Both the position numbers and the translations under genes were made by a program. A model generated the notes under the pieces. The model made no database searches. It was given only the letters and a program-made list of their open reading frames with translations, and was not told the origin of the DNA. From positions 84,082-148,081 of the forward strand of contig NZ_JANSHI010000003.1 of NCBI RefSeq assembly GCF_047461615.1: a stretch of 64,000 nt of DNA, in the 5' to 3' direction. This stretch comes from Thermostichus sp047461615 (GTDB taxonomy: Bacteria; Cyanobacteriota; Cyanobacteriia; Thermostichales; Thermostichaceae). This document shows, in pieces, positions 31,852 through 40,804 of the stretch (position 1 is the stretch's first letter; every line of letters starts with the position of its first letter).

Positions 31852-33909
31852 ATGAAACCAGCTGGTCGTGCTCGAGGGGCTGCCCCTGCTGAGGGAGGGC
31901 TTCCAGCTTGGCTGAACGCTCTGGCCAAGTTCCTGCGGGTTGGGCTGTGCTGCTTGCTGCTGAGCCTGGCCAGCGCCTGCGGTACCACCGACAGTAGCTC
32001 AGTTCCTCCAGCCGGCGGCGGGGCAGGGTTTATCGCCTCAGATCCCAACGTTAGGCTCTCCTCTCAGCCGCCCGCTTTTACCCTGCAAATCCTACATGCC
32101 AGCGACTTGGAAGCCTCGATCGCTGCCGTACAAGATGCGCCGCGCTTCTCGGCGGTGGTGAACGCTCTGCGCCCCCAATTCCCAAATACGGTGGTGCTCT
32201 CCAGCGGCGACAACTACATTCCCAGCCCCTTCTACAACGCCAGCGCGGATCCCTCGCTGCGGGGCCGGTATGACCGCACCCCTGGCAAAGCCGACATGGA
32301 AATCCTCAACGCTATCGGTTTTGAGGCGGCTGCCTTTGGCAACCACGAGTTTGACCAAGGCACGCGCCAAATTCGCGACTTGATCCGACCCGACACCAGC
32401 CGCGGCTACGCAGGTGCCCGCTTTCCCTATTTGAGCGCCAACCTCAGCTTCAGCGGCACTGGTGAGTTGGCCAGCTCTGACTTTGCTGCCGATGGCCAAG
32501 AGGCCAGCTCCATCCGCGGCAAGATCGTCAAGACAGCAGTGATTACCGTGGGAGGAGAGCGAATCGGCCTGTTGGGAGCCACGACCACGCGCCTAGCTGC
32601 TATTTCTAGCCCTGGTCCTGAGGTGAGGGTGGAAGGCAGGGTGGACGACACCGACCAGGTCAATGCTGCCCTCATCCAAAACTTCGTTAACCAACTCACT
32701 GCGCAGGGCATCAATAAGATCATCCTCCTAGCCCACCTGCAGCAACTCCAGAATGAGGTGACCCTGGCCACCCAGCTGCGGGATGTCGATGTCATCATTG
32801 CGGGTGGCTCCCACCGCGTCCTTGCCAAGCCCACTGACCGCCTGCGCCCCGAGGATGTGCGCACGGGCGACTACCCCATTTTGCGCACCTCGGCTAGCGG
32901 TCAGCCGGTGGCAGTGGTGAACACCGGCGCCAACTACCGTTACGTGGGCCGCTTGGTGGTTAGCTTCGACGCCAACGGGGTGATTGCCCGCATCGATCCG
33001 GTGAGCGGCGCCTACGCCACCGATGACCAAGGGGTGGCAGCCGTGCGCGGCACTCCCAATCCCGAGGTGGTGCGGATTGCCAACGAGATCGGCAGCATCA
33101 TCCGCGCCAAGGATGGCCGTACCTTTGGCTCTACCACCCAATTCCTCAACGGCCTGCGGGCCGAGGTGCGCACTGAGGAAACCAACTTGGGCAACCTCAC
33201 GGCCGATGCCAACTTGGCCTACGCCAGAACTGTTGACCCCACCACCGTCATCTCCCTCAAAAACGGCGGCGGCATTCGCGCTCCCATTGGAGCTACCACC
33301 GGCGGCGGCGGCGGCGAGCCAGTACGGCGGATCCCTCCGGTGGCCAACCCTGAGGCTGGCAAGCAGGCGGGCCAAATTTCGCAATTGGATATTGAAACTG
33401 CTCTTGCTTTCAACAACGGCCTGTCCTTGGTGACTGTCACCGCCGAGGAGCTCAAGCAGATAGTAGAACATGGGGTGGCCCAAACCCAGCCGGGAGCTAC
33501 ACCGGGCCGCTTCCCGCAGATTGGCGGCTTTGCCTTCAGCTTCGATCCCTCGCGGCCACCGGGATCCCGCGTCATCTCCCTGCGGGTGGATACGCCCAGG
33601 GGCCCGGATGTGGTGGTGCGCAACGGCCAGTTGCAGGGTGATCCCCGCCGTACCTTCCGCATGGTGACGCTGGACTTCTTGGCCAACGGTGGGGATGACT
33701 ATCCCTTCCCGCGCCTGTCCAACCCCAACCGGGTGAACTTGGCCCCCGGCTCCGGCCTCACCTTCGATACCCCTGGCAGCGAGCAGGACGCTCTGGCTCG
33801 GTACTTGCGGCAGATCGGCGTGTTTACCCAAGCCGACACCCCGGCTGCCCAGGATACCCGCATCCAGAACCTCTCGGTGCGCCAGGATACGGTGCTGCAG
33901 GGTTTGTAG
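31852..33909 (+). CDS. Extracytoplasmic 5'-nucleotidase/metallophosphoesterase lipoprotein
   Basis: Start at ATG 31852 (an in-frame GTG lies two codons earlier). A signal with lipobox LASACG (Cys43) anchors it outside the membrane. The metallophosphatase domain follows: LQILHASDLEAS, SSGDNYIPSPF, FGNHEFDQG, IIAGGSHRV. The C-terminal 5'-nucleotidase domain (about 430-640) has NLTADANLAYAR, LKNGGGIRAPIG and GGFAFSFDPSRPPG. The first motif lacks the usual Asp-x-His, having Asp-Leu-Glu, as in a known side branch. It probably recovers phosphate from nucleotides or organic esters in the periplasm. Confidence 0.9.
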   Translation: MKPAGRARGAAPAEGGLPAWLNALAKFLRVGLCCLLLSLASACGTTDSSSVPPAGGGAGFIASDPNVRLSSQPPAFTLQILHASDLEASIAAVQDAPRFSAVVNALRPQFPNTVVLSSGDNYIPSPFYNASADPSLRGRYDRTPGKADMEILNAIGFEAAAFGNHEFDQGTRQIRDLIRPDTSRGYAGARFPYLSANLSFSGTGELASSDFAADGQEASSIRGKIVKTAVITVGGERIGLLGATTTRLAAISSPGPEVRVEGRVDDTDQVNAALIQNFVNQLTAQGINKIILLAHLQQLQNEVTLATQLRDVDVIIAGGSHRVLAKPTDRLRPEDVRTGDYPILRTSASGQPVAVVNTGANYRYVGRLVVSFDANGVIARIDPVSGAYATDDQGVAAVRGTPNPEVVRIANEIGSIIRAKDGRTFGSTTQFLNGLRAEVRTEETNLGNLTADANLAYARTVDPTTVISLKNGGGIRAPIGATTGGGGGEPVRRIPPVANPEAGKQAGQISQLDIETALAFNNGLSLVTVTAEELKQIVEHGVAQTQPGATPGRFPQIGGFAFSFDPSRPPGSRVISLRVDTPRGPDVVVRNGQLQGDPRRTFRMVTLDFLANGGDDYPFPRLSNPNRVNLAPGSGLTFDTPGSEQDALARYLRQIGVFTQADTPAAQDTRIQNLSVRQDTVLQGL

Positions 33910-33932
33910 TCGGAGCCGGTTCAGGCACGCTG

Positions 33933-33956
33933 CCCCTTCCCTAGGTGGGGAGGGGG
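33933..33956 (+). terminator. Possible terminator hairpin after the nucleotidase gene
   Basis: CCCCTTCCC (33933-33941) can pair with GGGGAGGGG (33947-33955) across a 5-nt loop, 24 bp after the stop codon. Only a weak T-rich stretch follows, so this is a plausible but unproven terminator. Confidence 0.35.
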
Positions 33957-34018
33957 TTAGCATTGGATTGGAATTACACTACTATCGAGCAAAACCCACC
34001 TTCCCTCCTCTCGCCCCC

Positions 34019-34546
34019 ATGACCCTGGAAACGTTTTTTACTCAGCTTAACGACAACGGCTTGACGATTGCCCTCTTGCTCTTTGCTGCCCCCTGGTTGG
34101 TTTGGGTTCTCTGTCACTGGATCCCTGGGCAGTGGGAAGAGCCGTTTCTGCTCAGCCTAAACCTCGGCTTGGCAGCGGTAAGCCTTGTCTTCTGGGCGGG
34201 TTACTTGGCCTACGCCACCAACACAGCCGGCTGGGCAGCGGTGGTGAAGCAGGCGAATATGTTCCTGTTGCTGGTTCCTCCTTACTATTTCCTCGCCTCC
34301 ATCTGGGTGGCCCGCCAGCGCATGCCCCTCTCGCGGGTGCCAGCTTTTCGCACGCTGCAAGGGATCGGCCTTTTAGCGGCAGCCTATCTGATTTTTTCTT
34401 GGCTCAGCCGCCGGGTTTATGTTGTCTTCTTTTCCTACCTACCCTTCTCGACTTTCCTGTGGATCCTGGCGGGGCTGTTGGGGGTAGCCTACATTGGCTA
34501 TCGCCTCCTCCTCGGGGATCCACCCCGGTACCCGCCCGAAAGCTGA
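34019..34546 (+). CDS. Conserved cyanobacterial five-TM protein
   Basis: Start at ATG 34019 (MTLETFFTQLNDNGLTIALL). The 175-residue protein has about five hydrophobic helices (LTIALLLFAAPWLVWVL, LNLGLAAVSLVFWAGYLA, ANMFLLLVPPYYFLASIW and two more). No motif points to a function. It lies 40 bp upstream of the GUN4-like gene and may be cotranscribed with it. Confidence 0.8.
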   Translation: MTLETFFTQLNDNGLTIALLLFAAPWLVWVLCHWIPGQWEEPFLLSLNLGLAAVSLVFWAGYLAYATNTAGWAAVVKQANMFLLLVPPYYFLASIWVARQRMPLSRVPAFRTLQGIGLLAAAYLIFSWLSRRVYVVFFSYLPFSTFLWILAGLLGVAYIGYRLLLGDPPRYPPES

Positions 34547-34586
34547 GGGGACTAAGATATCGAGGAAGACCTTTGGCAGCTGGGCA

Positions 34587-35045
34587 ATGGTAACCGTCCC
34601 TCTGATCTCAGCCCTGAACATCGACTACCGGCCTTTGCAGGAGTTGTTGTCGGCGGGAGCCTGGCGGGAGGCGGATCGCCTAAGTCTGCAACTATTGTGT
34701 CGCGCAGCAGGAGAGGGGGCAGTGCGGCGGGGCTGGCTGTATTTTTCCGAGGTGAGCCGGATCCCGGCAGAGGATCTGCGCACCATCGATCGCCTCTGGC
34801 GGGCAGCTTCCGGAGATCGCTTTGGCTACTCGGTGCAGCGGCAGCTATGGCTGGGGGTAAATCGCAATTGGGAGCGCTTTTGGTCGCTCATTGGCTGGAA
34901 GCAAGGCTACCACTGGACCCGCTACCCTGACGAGTTTACCTGGGATCTGTCTGCCCCCAAGGGCCACCTGCCCCTTTCCAACCAACTGCGGGGGGTGCGG
35001 GTGTTGGAGGAGTTACTCACCCACAGGGCTTGGGAAGAATCTTAA
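34587..35045 (+). CDS. GUN4-domain protein
   Basis: From ATG 34587. Residues about 12-140 show the GUN4 fold pattern: DYRPLQELLSAGAWREADRL, LYFSEVSRIPAEDLRTIDRL, WRAASGDRFGYSVQRQLWL and LSAPKGHLPLSNQ. GUN4 proper binds porphyrins and stimulates Mg-chelatase. Cyanobacteria also carry several GUN4-domain relatives, some fused to kinases. This stand-alone copy has the core but its porphyrin function is inferred. It is 13 bp upstream of the DUF1995 gene and clearly in one operon with it. Confidence 0.88.
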   Translation: MVTVPLISALNIDYRPLQELLSAGAWREADRLSLQLLCRAAGEGAVRRGWLYFSEVSRIPAEDLRTIDRLWRAASGDRFGYSVQRQLWLGVNRNWERFWSLIGWKQGYHWTRYPDEFTWDLSAPKGHLPLSNQLRGVRVLEELLTHRAWEES

Positions 35046-35058
35046 GTTGGATTGACCT

Positions 35059-35766
35059 GTGACCGAGCACCTACAACTAGCCCAATTTCCTAATTTACCT
35101 GTCGACCTAGCCCAGGCCTGTGAGCAGGCCATCCAGGCCACACAGCTGGCCATACAAGCAGGGTATCGCCGCCTGCTCATCGAGATCCTCGCTCCGGAGA
35201 TTAAGCCAGAAGTCTTGGCTCGTCCGTTCTTGCAGTTGCTCCAGCCACCGGCCTTGGTGTTGTTTAGTGATGCCGGCGGAGCAGCGCTGGCCCAGCGGGA
35301 GTGGGGATCCCTGCCCGAAGGAGTGGAACTGCAGAGCCTAACGGCCCGTACCCAGCCCACCCCAGAACAGAGCCTTCTCTTCGTCATGCCCGCCGTCTAC
35401 AACTTGGATCAGGTGGAGCGGGTTTGCCAGGCGGTCAGCAGCAGGGATCCCAAGCCCGTTGTTCTCCTCAACCCGCAGCTCCAGGATGCGGCCACGGTAG
35501 GAGTAGGGTTAGCCGGTCGGCGGCTGCGCCAACGCTTCCTGAGTACCTTTGAGACCAGCTACTACCTGCGCTCGCTGGCGGAAGGGGCTCTGTTCCGCGC
35601 CTATCCGGATCCCTGGAGCGTGTGGCAGCAGGAGGAGTCCGGCCTCTACAGCGTCCTCCAGACCTTTAGAGCCCGGCCCAGTGGCGAAGAAGTGGCCGAG
35701 CTGTTCCAGGCTCGCCGAAAAGGAACTCCCTGGTGGAGCTGGCGGCGCTGGTTGGGATTCCTCTGA
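35059..35766 (+). CDS. DUF1995 family protein
   Basis: A 235-residue protein from a GTG start. It has the family's alternating pattern: ACEQAIQATQLAIQAGYRRL, VVLLNPQLQDAATVGVGLAG, and STFETSYYLRSLAEGALF before FRAYPDPWSVW. DUF1995 proteins occur in cyanobacteria and plastids (the LPA3-like group among them), and are linked to photosystem biogenesis in plants. A role with the adjacent GUN4-like protein in pigment or photosystem assembly is inference. Confidence 0.88.
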   Translation: MTEHLQLAQFPNLPVDLAQACEQAIQATQLAIQAGYRRLLIEILAPEIKPEVLARPFLQLLQPPALVLFSDAGGAALAQREWGSLPEGVELQSLTARTQPTPEQSLLFVMPAVYNLDQVERVCQAVSSRDPKPVVLLNPQLQDAATVGVGLAGRRLRQRFLSTFETSYYLRSLAEGALFRAYPDPWSVWQQEESGLYSVLQTFRARPSGEEVAELFQARRKGTPWWSWRRWLGFL

Positions 35767-35857
35767 AAGCCGTTTGCGGCCCCGACTAGACCTCTGCTGG
35801 TTCTAGCCGACCGTAAGCCCCTTGCTGGTTTGGCCACCGACTTAGCCACAGCTTGTG

Positions 35858-35874
35858 GGGGAGCCACGCTCCCC
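35858..35874. terminator. Hairpin downstream of DUF1995 gene
   Basis: GGGGAGC-CAC-GCTCCCC (35858-35874) is a perfect 7-bp stem with a 3-nt loop about 90 bp after the stop codon. It has no T-run, so termination is uncertain; it may work on either strand. Confidence 0.35.
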
Positions 35875-36018
35875 AAAGTAGCCTCGCCATGGCTCCTGCC
35901 TAAAGCAGATGGGGATTGCCCCCTTTGCAAGCCCAACTTTGCCAGGAGCGAAGTTAAGATTAAGTTAGGCTCCTGAGGTTTTTATCTCTCCGGCCAAAGC
36001 GGCAATCTGGGAACAACG

Positions 36019-36507
36019 ATGCCTCTTGACAACCTGCGCGGACTCTATCAACAAGTTATTCTCGAGCGCTACAAAAAGCCTCGCAACTTTGGCAGGGTAA
36101 ATCCAGTTCATCGCCACCAACGTGGCCACAACCCCTCCTGTGGCGACACTATTGACCTCACTTTGCAACTGGATCCCAACCAGGAGCGGATCGTCGATAT
36201 CAAATTCGAGGGAGAAGGTTGTGCTATTGCTCTGGCTTCCGCCGATTTGATGGCTGATGCTGTGCGGGGGCGTACCATCCCCGAAGCTCTACAGTTGGTG
36301 GAGCGCTTCCAGGCCATGATGCGGGGCGGCGAAGAGTTCCCTCGGGAGTATCGCTCCCTCAATGCCATGAAGGGAGTCGCCCAGTTCCCAGTGCGCATCA
36401 AGTGTGCCAACCTGGCTTGGCATGCTCTCAAACATGCGCTGCAATCCCCTGCAACCGATGACTCTGTAGAGGAGCCAGGTTTTGTTAGCAACGAAAGCAT
36501 TGACTGA
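36019..36507 (+). CDS. sufU: SufU-type Fe-S assembly protein
   Basis: The 162-residue protein contains the three Cys and Asp of SufU: C41 and D43 (NPSCGD), C68 (GEGCAIALAS) and C129 (RIKCANLAWHAL). SufU is a zinc protein that passes sulfur from SufS to SufBCD in Gram-positives. The 18-20-residue insertion that separates SufU from IscU is present (FPREYRSLNAMKGVAQF region). Most cyanobacteria rely on SufE/NfuA, so this is an uncommon addition. No other suf genes are adjacent. Confidence 0.88.
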   Translation: MPLDNLRGLYQQVILERYKKPRNFGRVNPVHRHQRGHNPSCGDTIDLTLQLDPNQERIVDIKFEGEGCAIALASADLMADAVRGRTIPEALQLVERFQAMMRGGEEFPREYRSLNAMKGVAQFPVRIKCANLAWHALKHALQSPATDDSVEEPGFVSNESID

Positions 36508-36718
36508 ATCCTCATGGCTCAAACCGATAAATCTTAACTTGCAGTGAGACCTTAGCTGCCCCAAGAGCGCAGAGGGAGGCAACTAGAACTGCTCAAAGTT
36601 GAAGGCAAGGCTGCTCGGCTTGGAAAAAGAGCCGGAACTTTAACTGGATAAAATGTAGAGGAAACAGGCTGGGTAGCGCGGAAGGGCTGTGAGCCTCTAT
36701 CTAACAGGGGATTTTGCG
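36508..36718. other. Intergenic region before exported protein gene
   Basis: About 210 bp with no gene. A weak promoter-like AT-rich patch (TAACTGGATAAAATG, 36642-36656) precedes the next start by about 65 bp, with TATAAT-like GATAAAAT inside it. Confidence 0.3.
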
Positions 36719-37312
36719 ATGAGAGCCATTTTAGTAGCAGCCGCAATTGGTTTAACCGGGATCCCTGGGCTAGTCTCTTTGCCGGTGAAGGCGCAGGCCC
36801 TTTTCGAGTTGGGAACCTACCGCCTTGATCAGGGGACCATTATCCCCGTCGGCAGCCTCAGCAGCGAAGGGCCGCAGTACTTTTATCCAGACACCATCTA
36901 TCCTCTGGAGGTGGCTGTTACTCAGAACATTTTCGACAGCCAGGGGCGTTTAGTAATCCCAGCCGGCAGTCGCGTTTTCGGACAAATGGAGCCAGCCCCC
37001 GGTGGATCCCGCTTTGTGGCCACCTCCATTGTCCTTGGCGGTCGCACCTATAGCCTGCGGGCTTCTTCCAGCGTCCTTCCCGACGAGAAGGATCCCCGGC
37101 AGTACACACCTAGGGCCATTGCCGAAGATGCAGCTATCGGGGCAGCCGCTGGCGTGTTGCTGGGGGCCCTCACAGGCAACCTCTCGCCAGGTAACGTTCT
37201 GGGGGGCGCGGTAGCTGGAGTAGTGGTGGGGAATGTTACCGCTCCCCAGGTAGTGGTGCTGCGTCCTGGTCAGTCTTTTTATTTGACCTTAGAAGCTCCG
37301 CTGGCTTTGTAG
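36719..37312 (+). CDS. Exported protein with beta domain and glycine zipper
   Basis: Start at ATG 36719 (MRAILVAAAIGLTGIPGLVS) opening a Sec signal peptide ending near VKAQA. The mature part is strand-rich (IIPVGSLSSEG, RLVIPAGSRVFGQMEPAPG, VLGGRTYSLRASS), a pattern with some likeness to VirB10/TrbI beta-barrel domains. A glycine zipper (AIGAAAGVLLGALTGN) and a final strand follow. Probably envelope-located. The likeness to secretion proteins is weak and no secretion genes are nearby. Confidence 0.78.
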   Translation: MRAILVAAAIGLTGIPGLVSLPVKAQALFELGTYRLDQGTIIPVGSLSSEGPQYFYPDTIYPLEVAVTQNIFDSQGRLVIPAGSRVFGQMEPAPGGSRFVATSIVLGGRTYSLRASSSVLPDEKDPRQYTPRAIAEDAAIGAAAGVLLGALTGNLSPGNVLGGAVAGVVVGNVTAPQVVVLRPGQSFYLTLEAPLAL

Positions 37313-37423
37313 GATTGGTGGACGTTGCTTCATCTAGCCAGCTAGGGGATCCCTCTAGCCCAGTGGTAGGGGGAAGCTAAAGGCAGCGCAAGCCCCGGCA
37401 TTTACGCCCAGCGCTCTGCCCCA

Positions 37424-38965
37424 ATGGAGGAACCTCAGACTATGGCAGTAGAACCCAAGTCCACCCCTGCCCTGCACGTTACTGAGCACATCTTTACCGC
37501 TGGCGGAGAGCCCTTCCCCTACAAGGCCTTGGCTGGCTGGCAAAGGCTCTTCCGCCGAGAAAAGCCCGTAGCAGAGATCTTCCACGTCGCCTACTTGCAG
37601 CAGGACTCTGACCCCCGGCACCGCCCTCTTACCTTCGTTTTCAATGGAGGGCCAGGGGCTGCCTCTGCCTATCTGCACATGGGATCCCTAGGGCCGAAAC
37701 GCATCCGCTTTGGGCCCAACGGTAGTCTGCCGCCCTCGCCGGTGCAACTGGTGGATAACGCCGAAAGTTGGCTGCCCTTTACCGACCTAGTTTTTGTTGA
37801 TCCAGTAGGAACCGGCTTTAGCCGCGCCCTCACCGAAGACTCCCAATCCTCCAAAGCGTCCCAAGAAGCAACGGCAACCTCTGCCCCCAAGCCTGCTCCG
37901 CTGCAGGACAAGGAGGAGCCTCCCAAAGAAGCGCCCTTCTGGGATGTGGAGCGGGATCTCCAGTCCTTGGGCGAGTTTATCCAGGGCTTCCTTTCGCGCC
38001 ACAAACGCTGGCTCTCTCCGATTTTTATCGCTGGTGAGAGCTACGGGGGGTTCCGGGTAGCACGGCTGGCCAAGGAGCTGCAGTCCAAGTTTGGCGTGGG
38101 CCTCTCAGGGGCGATTCTCATTTCGCCAGCGCTTGAGTTTGGGTTGCTGGAGACCAACGACTACAACCTCAGCACCTGGGCCATGCTTTTCCCTTCCTAT
38201 GTAGCCACGGCGGCCCATCATGGGCGATGTGGCTGGGGGGAGGATTTGCAGATCCTCCTGCCCAAAGCGGAAAACTTTGCCCGGCAACGTCTGTTGCCTC
38301 TTCTGGCCATGGGGGAGGCGATGCCGGAGGCAGAGCGGCAGGCTATCTACGCCGAGATGGCGGCAGGGATCGGCCTGTCGGCGGAGTATGTGGCCCACAA
38401 AGGGGGGCGGATCGACCCGGCTAGCTTTGCCCGCGAGCTGTTGCGCTCCCAGCGGCTGGTGTTGGGGCTTTACGACGCTTCTGTAACCACCGTGGATCCC
38501 TTTCCGGATCGACCTACCTTCGAGGGATCCGATCCCACCCTGGATGGGATAGATCGCCTGTTTACTGCTGCCATCAACAGTCACCTGCGGGAGACCTTGC
38601 AGGTGGAGACGGAGCTAACTTACCACCTCCTTAACCTGGAGGTGTTCAAGTCGTGGCGCTTTACTCCCAAGGGGGAGCTGAAGCAGGGCTTCATTGGCGC
38701 CATGGACGAGCTGCGCAGCAGCATGGCCCTCAACCCCCACATGCAGGTGAGCATCCATCACGGCTTTTACGATTTGGTTACGCCCTACTTTGCCTCCAAC
38801 CACTTGGTGGATTTGATGAAGTTGGATCCCCGCCTCAAGGCCAACCTCCGCTTGCGCCACTACCGCGGCGGCCACATGTTTTACACCTGGGATCCCTCGC
38901 GGGCTGAGTGGTTTGCTGAGATGCGCGAGTTCTACCGCCAGGCCACCGCTAGCCTTTCAAGATAG
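37424..38965 (+). CDS. Serine carboxypeptidase-like protein (peptidase family S10)
   Basis: A 513-residue alpha/beta hydrolase with FNGGPGAASAYLHMGSLGP (oxyanion and substrate loop), VFVDPVGTGFSRA and the nucleophile Ser206 in GESYGG. The likely catalytic Asp is in HHGFYDLVTPYF and the His in YRGGHMFYTWDPSR, near the end. No signal peptide is visible, so it may be cytoplasmic, unlike eukaryotic S10 enzymes. An Ala/Pro/Glu-rich insert (140-170) replaces part of the usual cap. The ATG at 37442 is an alternative start. Confidence 0.9.
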   Translation: MEEPQTMAVEPKSTPALHVTEHIFTAGGEPFPYKALAGWQRLFRREKPVAEIFHVAYLQQDSDPRHRPLTFVFNGGPGAASAYLHMGSLGPKRIRFGPNGSLPPSPVQLVDNAESWLPFTDLVFVDPVGTGFSRALTEDSQSSKASQEATATSAPKPAPLQDKEEPPKEAPFWDVERDLQSLGEFIQGFLSRHKRWLSPIFIAGESYGGFRVARLAKELQSKFGVGLSGAILISPALEFGLLETNDYNLSTWAMLFPSYVATAAHHGRCGWGEDLQILLPKAENFARQRLLPLLAMGEAMPEAERQAIYAEMAAGIGLSAEYVAHKGGRIDPASFARELLRSQRLVLGLYDASVTTVDPFPDRPTFEGSDPTLDGIDRLFTAAINSHLRETLQVETELTYHLLNLEVFKSWRFTPKGELKQGFIGAMDELRSSMALNPHMQVSIHHGFYDLVTPYFASNHLVDLMKLDPRLKANLRLRHYRGGHMFYTWDPSRAEWFAEMREFYRQATASLSR

Positions 38966-38983
38966 ACCGCTACCCCAGGCTTC

Positions 38984-40489
38984 CTACTCCCGCAGCCAAC
39001 GAGTGGTGCCATCTTTTTGATCGATAAGGGTAATCCCCAAGGCCTTTAGCTGCTCTCGAATCCGATCCGCCTCGGCAAAGTTTTTTGCCCTGCGGGCTGC
39101 CGTGCGTTGGGCCACCAGCTCCTCAATCTGCGCATCTTCAAGAGGTGGAAGCTTGGCCAGTTCTCCCTTGGCAACGCCTTTCTCAGATCCCTGCGCAGTG
39201 GCAGGCTGGGTCCAGCAGAAGCCTAGGGTGGCCAGGATCTCCAGCAGAGCGGCGCCTTTTTGCCTTAGCACCTGCGGCTCCAGGTGGGTGCAGCCCTCGT
39301 GGGTCAACAGGTTGTGCTCGCGGATAAGTTCCTTGGCCAGTTCAAAAGCAAGAGCCAGTGCCCCAGGGGTGCCAAAGTCATCGTCCATGGCCTCCTGGAA
39401 GGCTTGCATGGCCTCGGCAGCAGGGGAGGCCGTCTCCCCTTGGCAGAACTGCTGGGCGCAGTGGATCCCTTTCTCGAGGGTTTCCCAGCCGCGGCTAGCC
39501 GCCTGCATTCCAGCCTCGGTGAGGTCAATCGGGCTGCGGTAGTGGGTCTGCAACAAGAACAGCCGCAGGGCCATGGGGTGGTAGAGGGCAAGGGCCTGGC
39601 GCAGGGTGGTAAAGTTGCCCAACGATTTGGACATCTTCTCGCCGTTGACCTTGACAAAGCCGTTGTGCAGCCAGTACTTGGCTAGCGGCTTGCCAGTAAT
39701 CGGCTCCGATTGGGCCAGCTCGTTCTCGTGGTGGGGAAAGATGAGGTCTGCACCGCCAGCGTGGATGTCGATGTGATCCCCCAGGTTTTCCCGCACCATG
39801 GCAGAGCATTCGATGTGCCACCCTGGCCGCCCCCAGCCCCAAGGGGACTCAAACCCCGGCTCCGAGGGGGGAGCCGCTTTCCAAAGGGCAAAATCGAAGG
39901 GATCCCGTTTGCCGGCTCCTTCCTCTCCTACCCGGCCACTGGCCCCTGCCTCCAGCTCCTCCAGCTTGCAACCGGAGAGCTGACCGTAATCCGGGAATTT
40001 ACGGACGGCGTAGTAGACGTCATAGCCTGAGATTCTCTCCTGGCAAGCCCGCACTCGATAGGCAAAGCCCTTGAGCTCCAGGGACTGGATTAGCTCAAAG
40101 ATTGCCGGCAGGGAGCGAGTTACCCGGGGGTAGAGATCGGCCCGCTTGATGTTGAGGCGATCCATGTCCTGGAAATACTCGGCGATGAAGCGTTCTGCCA
40201 CCGCCTGCATCGACTCGCCCCGCTCCAGCGCCCGCTTGAGGATCTTGTCGTCCACATCGGTAAAGTTCTGCACATACTTGACCCGGTAACCGCGCCACTC
40301 TAGGTAGCGGCGCACTGTATCCCACACCACATAGGTGCGCGCATGGCCCAGGTGGCAGAGGTCGTAAACCGTAACGCCGCAGACATACATCCGCACCAAA
40401 GGCTTCTCCCCAGGGGGCGTTTCCGCGGCAGACAGGGGCTGAAATACTTCTTTGCGCCGGGCCAAGGTGTTATAGACAACTAAAGCCAT
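38984..40489 (-). CDS. cysS: Cysteine--tRNA ligase
   Basis: A 501-residue class I synthetase with HLGHART (46-52, HIGH motif), zinc ligands beginning with Cys38 (MYVCGVT), GWHIECSAM, and KMSKSLGN (KMSKS loop). A loop in the middle (LEELEAGASGRVGEEGAGK) is longer than in the E. coli enzyme. Standing alone on the minus strand, it converges on the S10 peptidase with 18 bp between stops. Confidence 0.97.
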   Translation of the reverse strand: MALVVYNTLARRKEVFQPLSAAETPPGEKPLVRMYVCGVTVYDLCHLGHARTYVVWDTVRRYLEWRGYRVKYVQNFTDVDDKILKRALERGESMQAVAERFIAEYFQDMDRLNIKRADLYPRVTRSLPAIFELIQSLELKGFAYRVRACQERISGYDVYYAVRKFPDYGQLSGCKLEELEAGASGRVGEEGAGKRDPFDFALWKAAPPSEPGFESPWGWGRPGWHIECSAMVRENLGDHIDIHAGGADLIFPHHENELAQSEPITGKPLAKYWLHNGFVKVNGEKMSKSLGNFTTLRQALALYHPMALRLFLLQTHYRSPIDLTEAGMQAASRGWETLEKGIHCAQQFCQGETASPAAEAMQAFQEAMDDDFGTPGALALAFELAKELIREHNLLTHEGCTHLEPQVLRQKGAALLEILATLGFCWTQPATAQGSEKGVAKGELAKLPPLEDAQIEELVAQRTAARRAKNFAEADRIREQLKALGITLIDQKDGTTRWLRE

Positions 40490-40804
40490 GGAAAGTCCCA
40501 GTTTGTAGTTGTAGTTTCAGATACAGCAAAGTGGGCTCTGTTTCCAAGAAGCGCTTTCCTCCTCCCTTGGATGAGGCTAGGCAAAATCGCAAGGGGTAGA
40601 AGGCTGGAATCATTGCAGGACAAGCATCTTAGCGGAGATTACCTGCGAAGACTTGTCTAGATTTACTAACTACGGTAACCTAACCTGAGTACAAAGCTTC
40701 GTTACATTGGCTTGAGCCTTGCCGCTTGCAAAGGCAGCTCATTGCCAGGGGCCTATTGCCTTGTTTTTAGCTTCTTCTCTTGCACTCTAGCCGTTGGTGT
40801 GAGG
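40490..40804. other. Divergent promoter region, cysS / M23 peptidase
   Basis: About 315 bp without a recognised gene. It must contain the promoters of both divergent genes. A GTTACATT sequence (40701-40708) resembles one half of the HLR1 site bound by RpaB, but the second half is missing. Confidence 0.35.

Noticed and set aside
32728..33963. Long minus-strand open frame opposite the nucleotidase gene
   Set aside because: Antisense shadow of a clear lipoprotein gene; no motif, no ribosome-binding site.
40701..40718. HLR1 site for RpaB upstream of the LysM/M23 gene
   Set aside because: Only one half-site is seen; the second repeat is missing.
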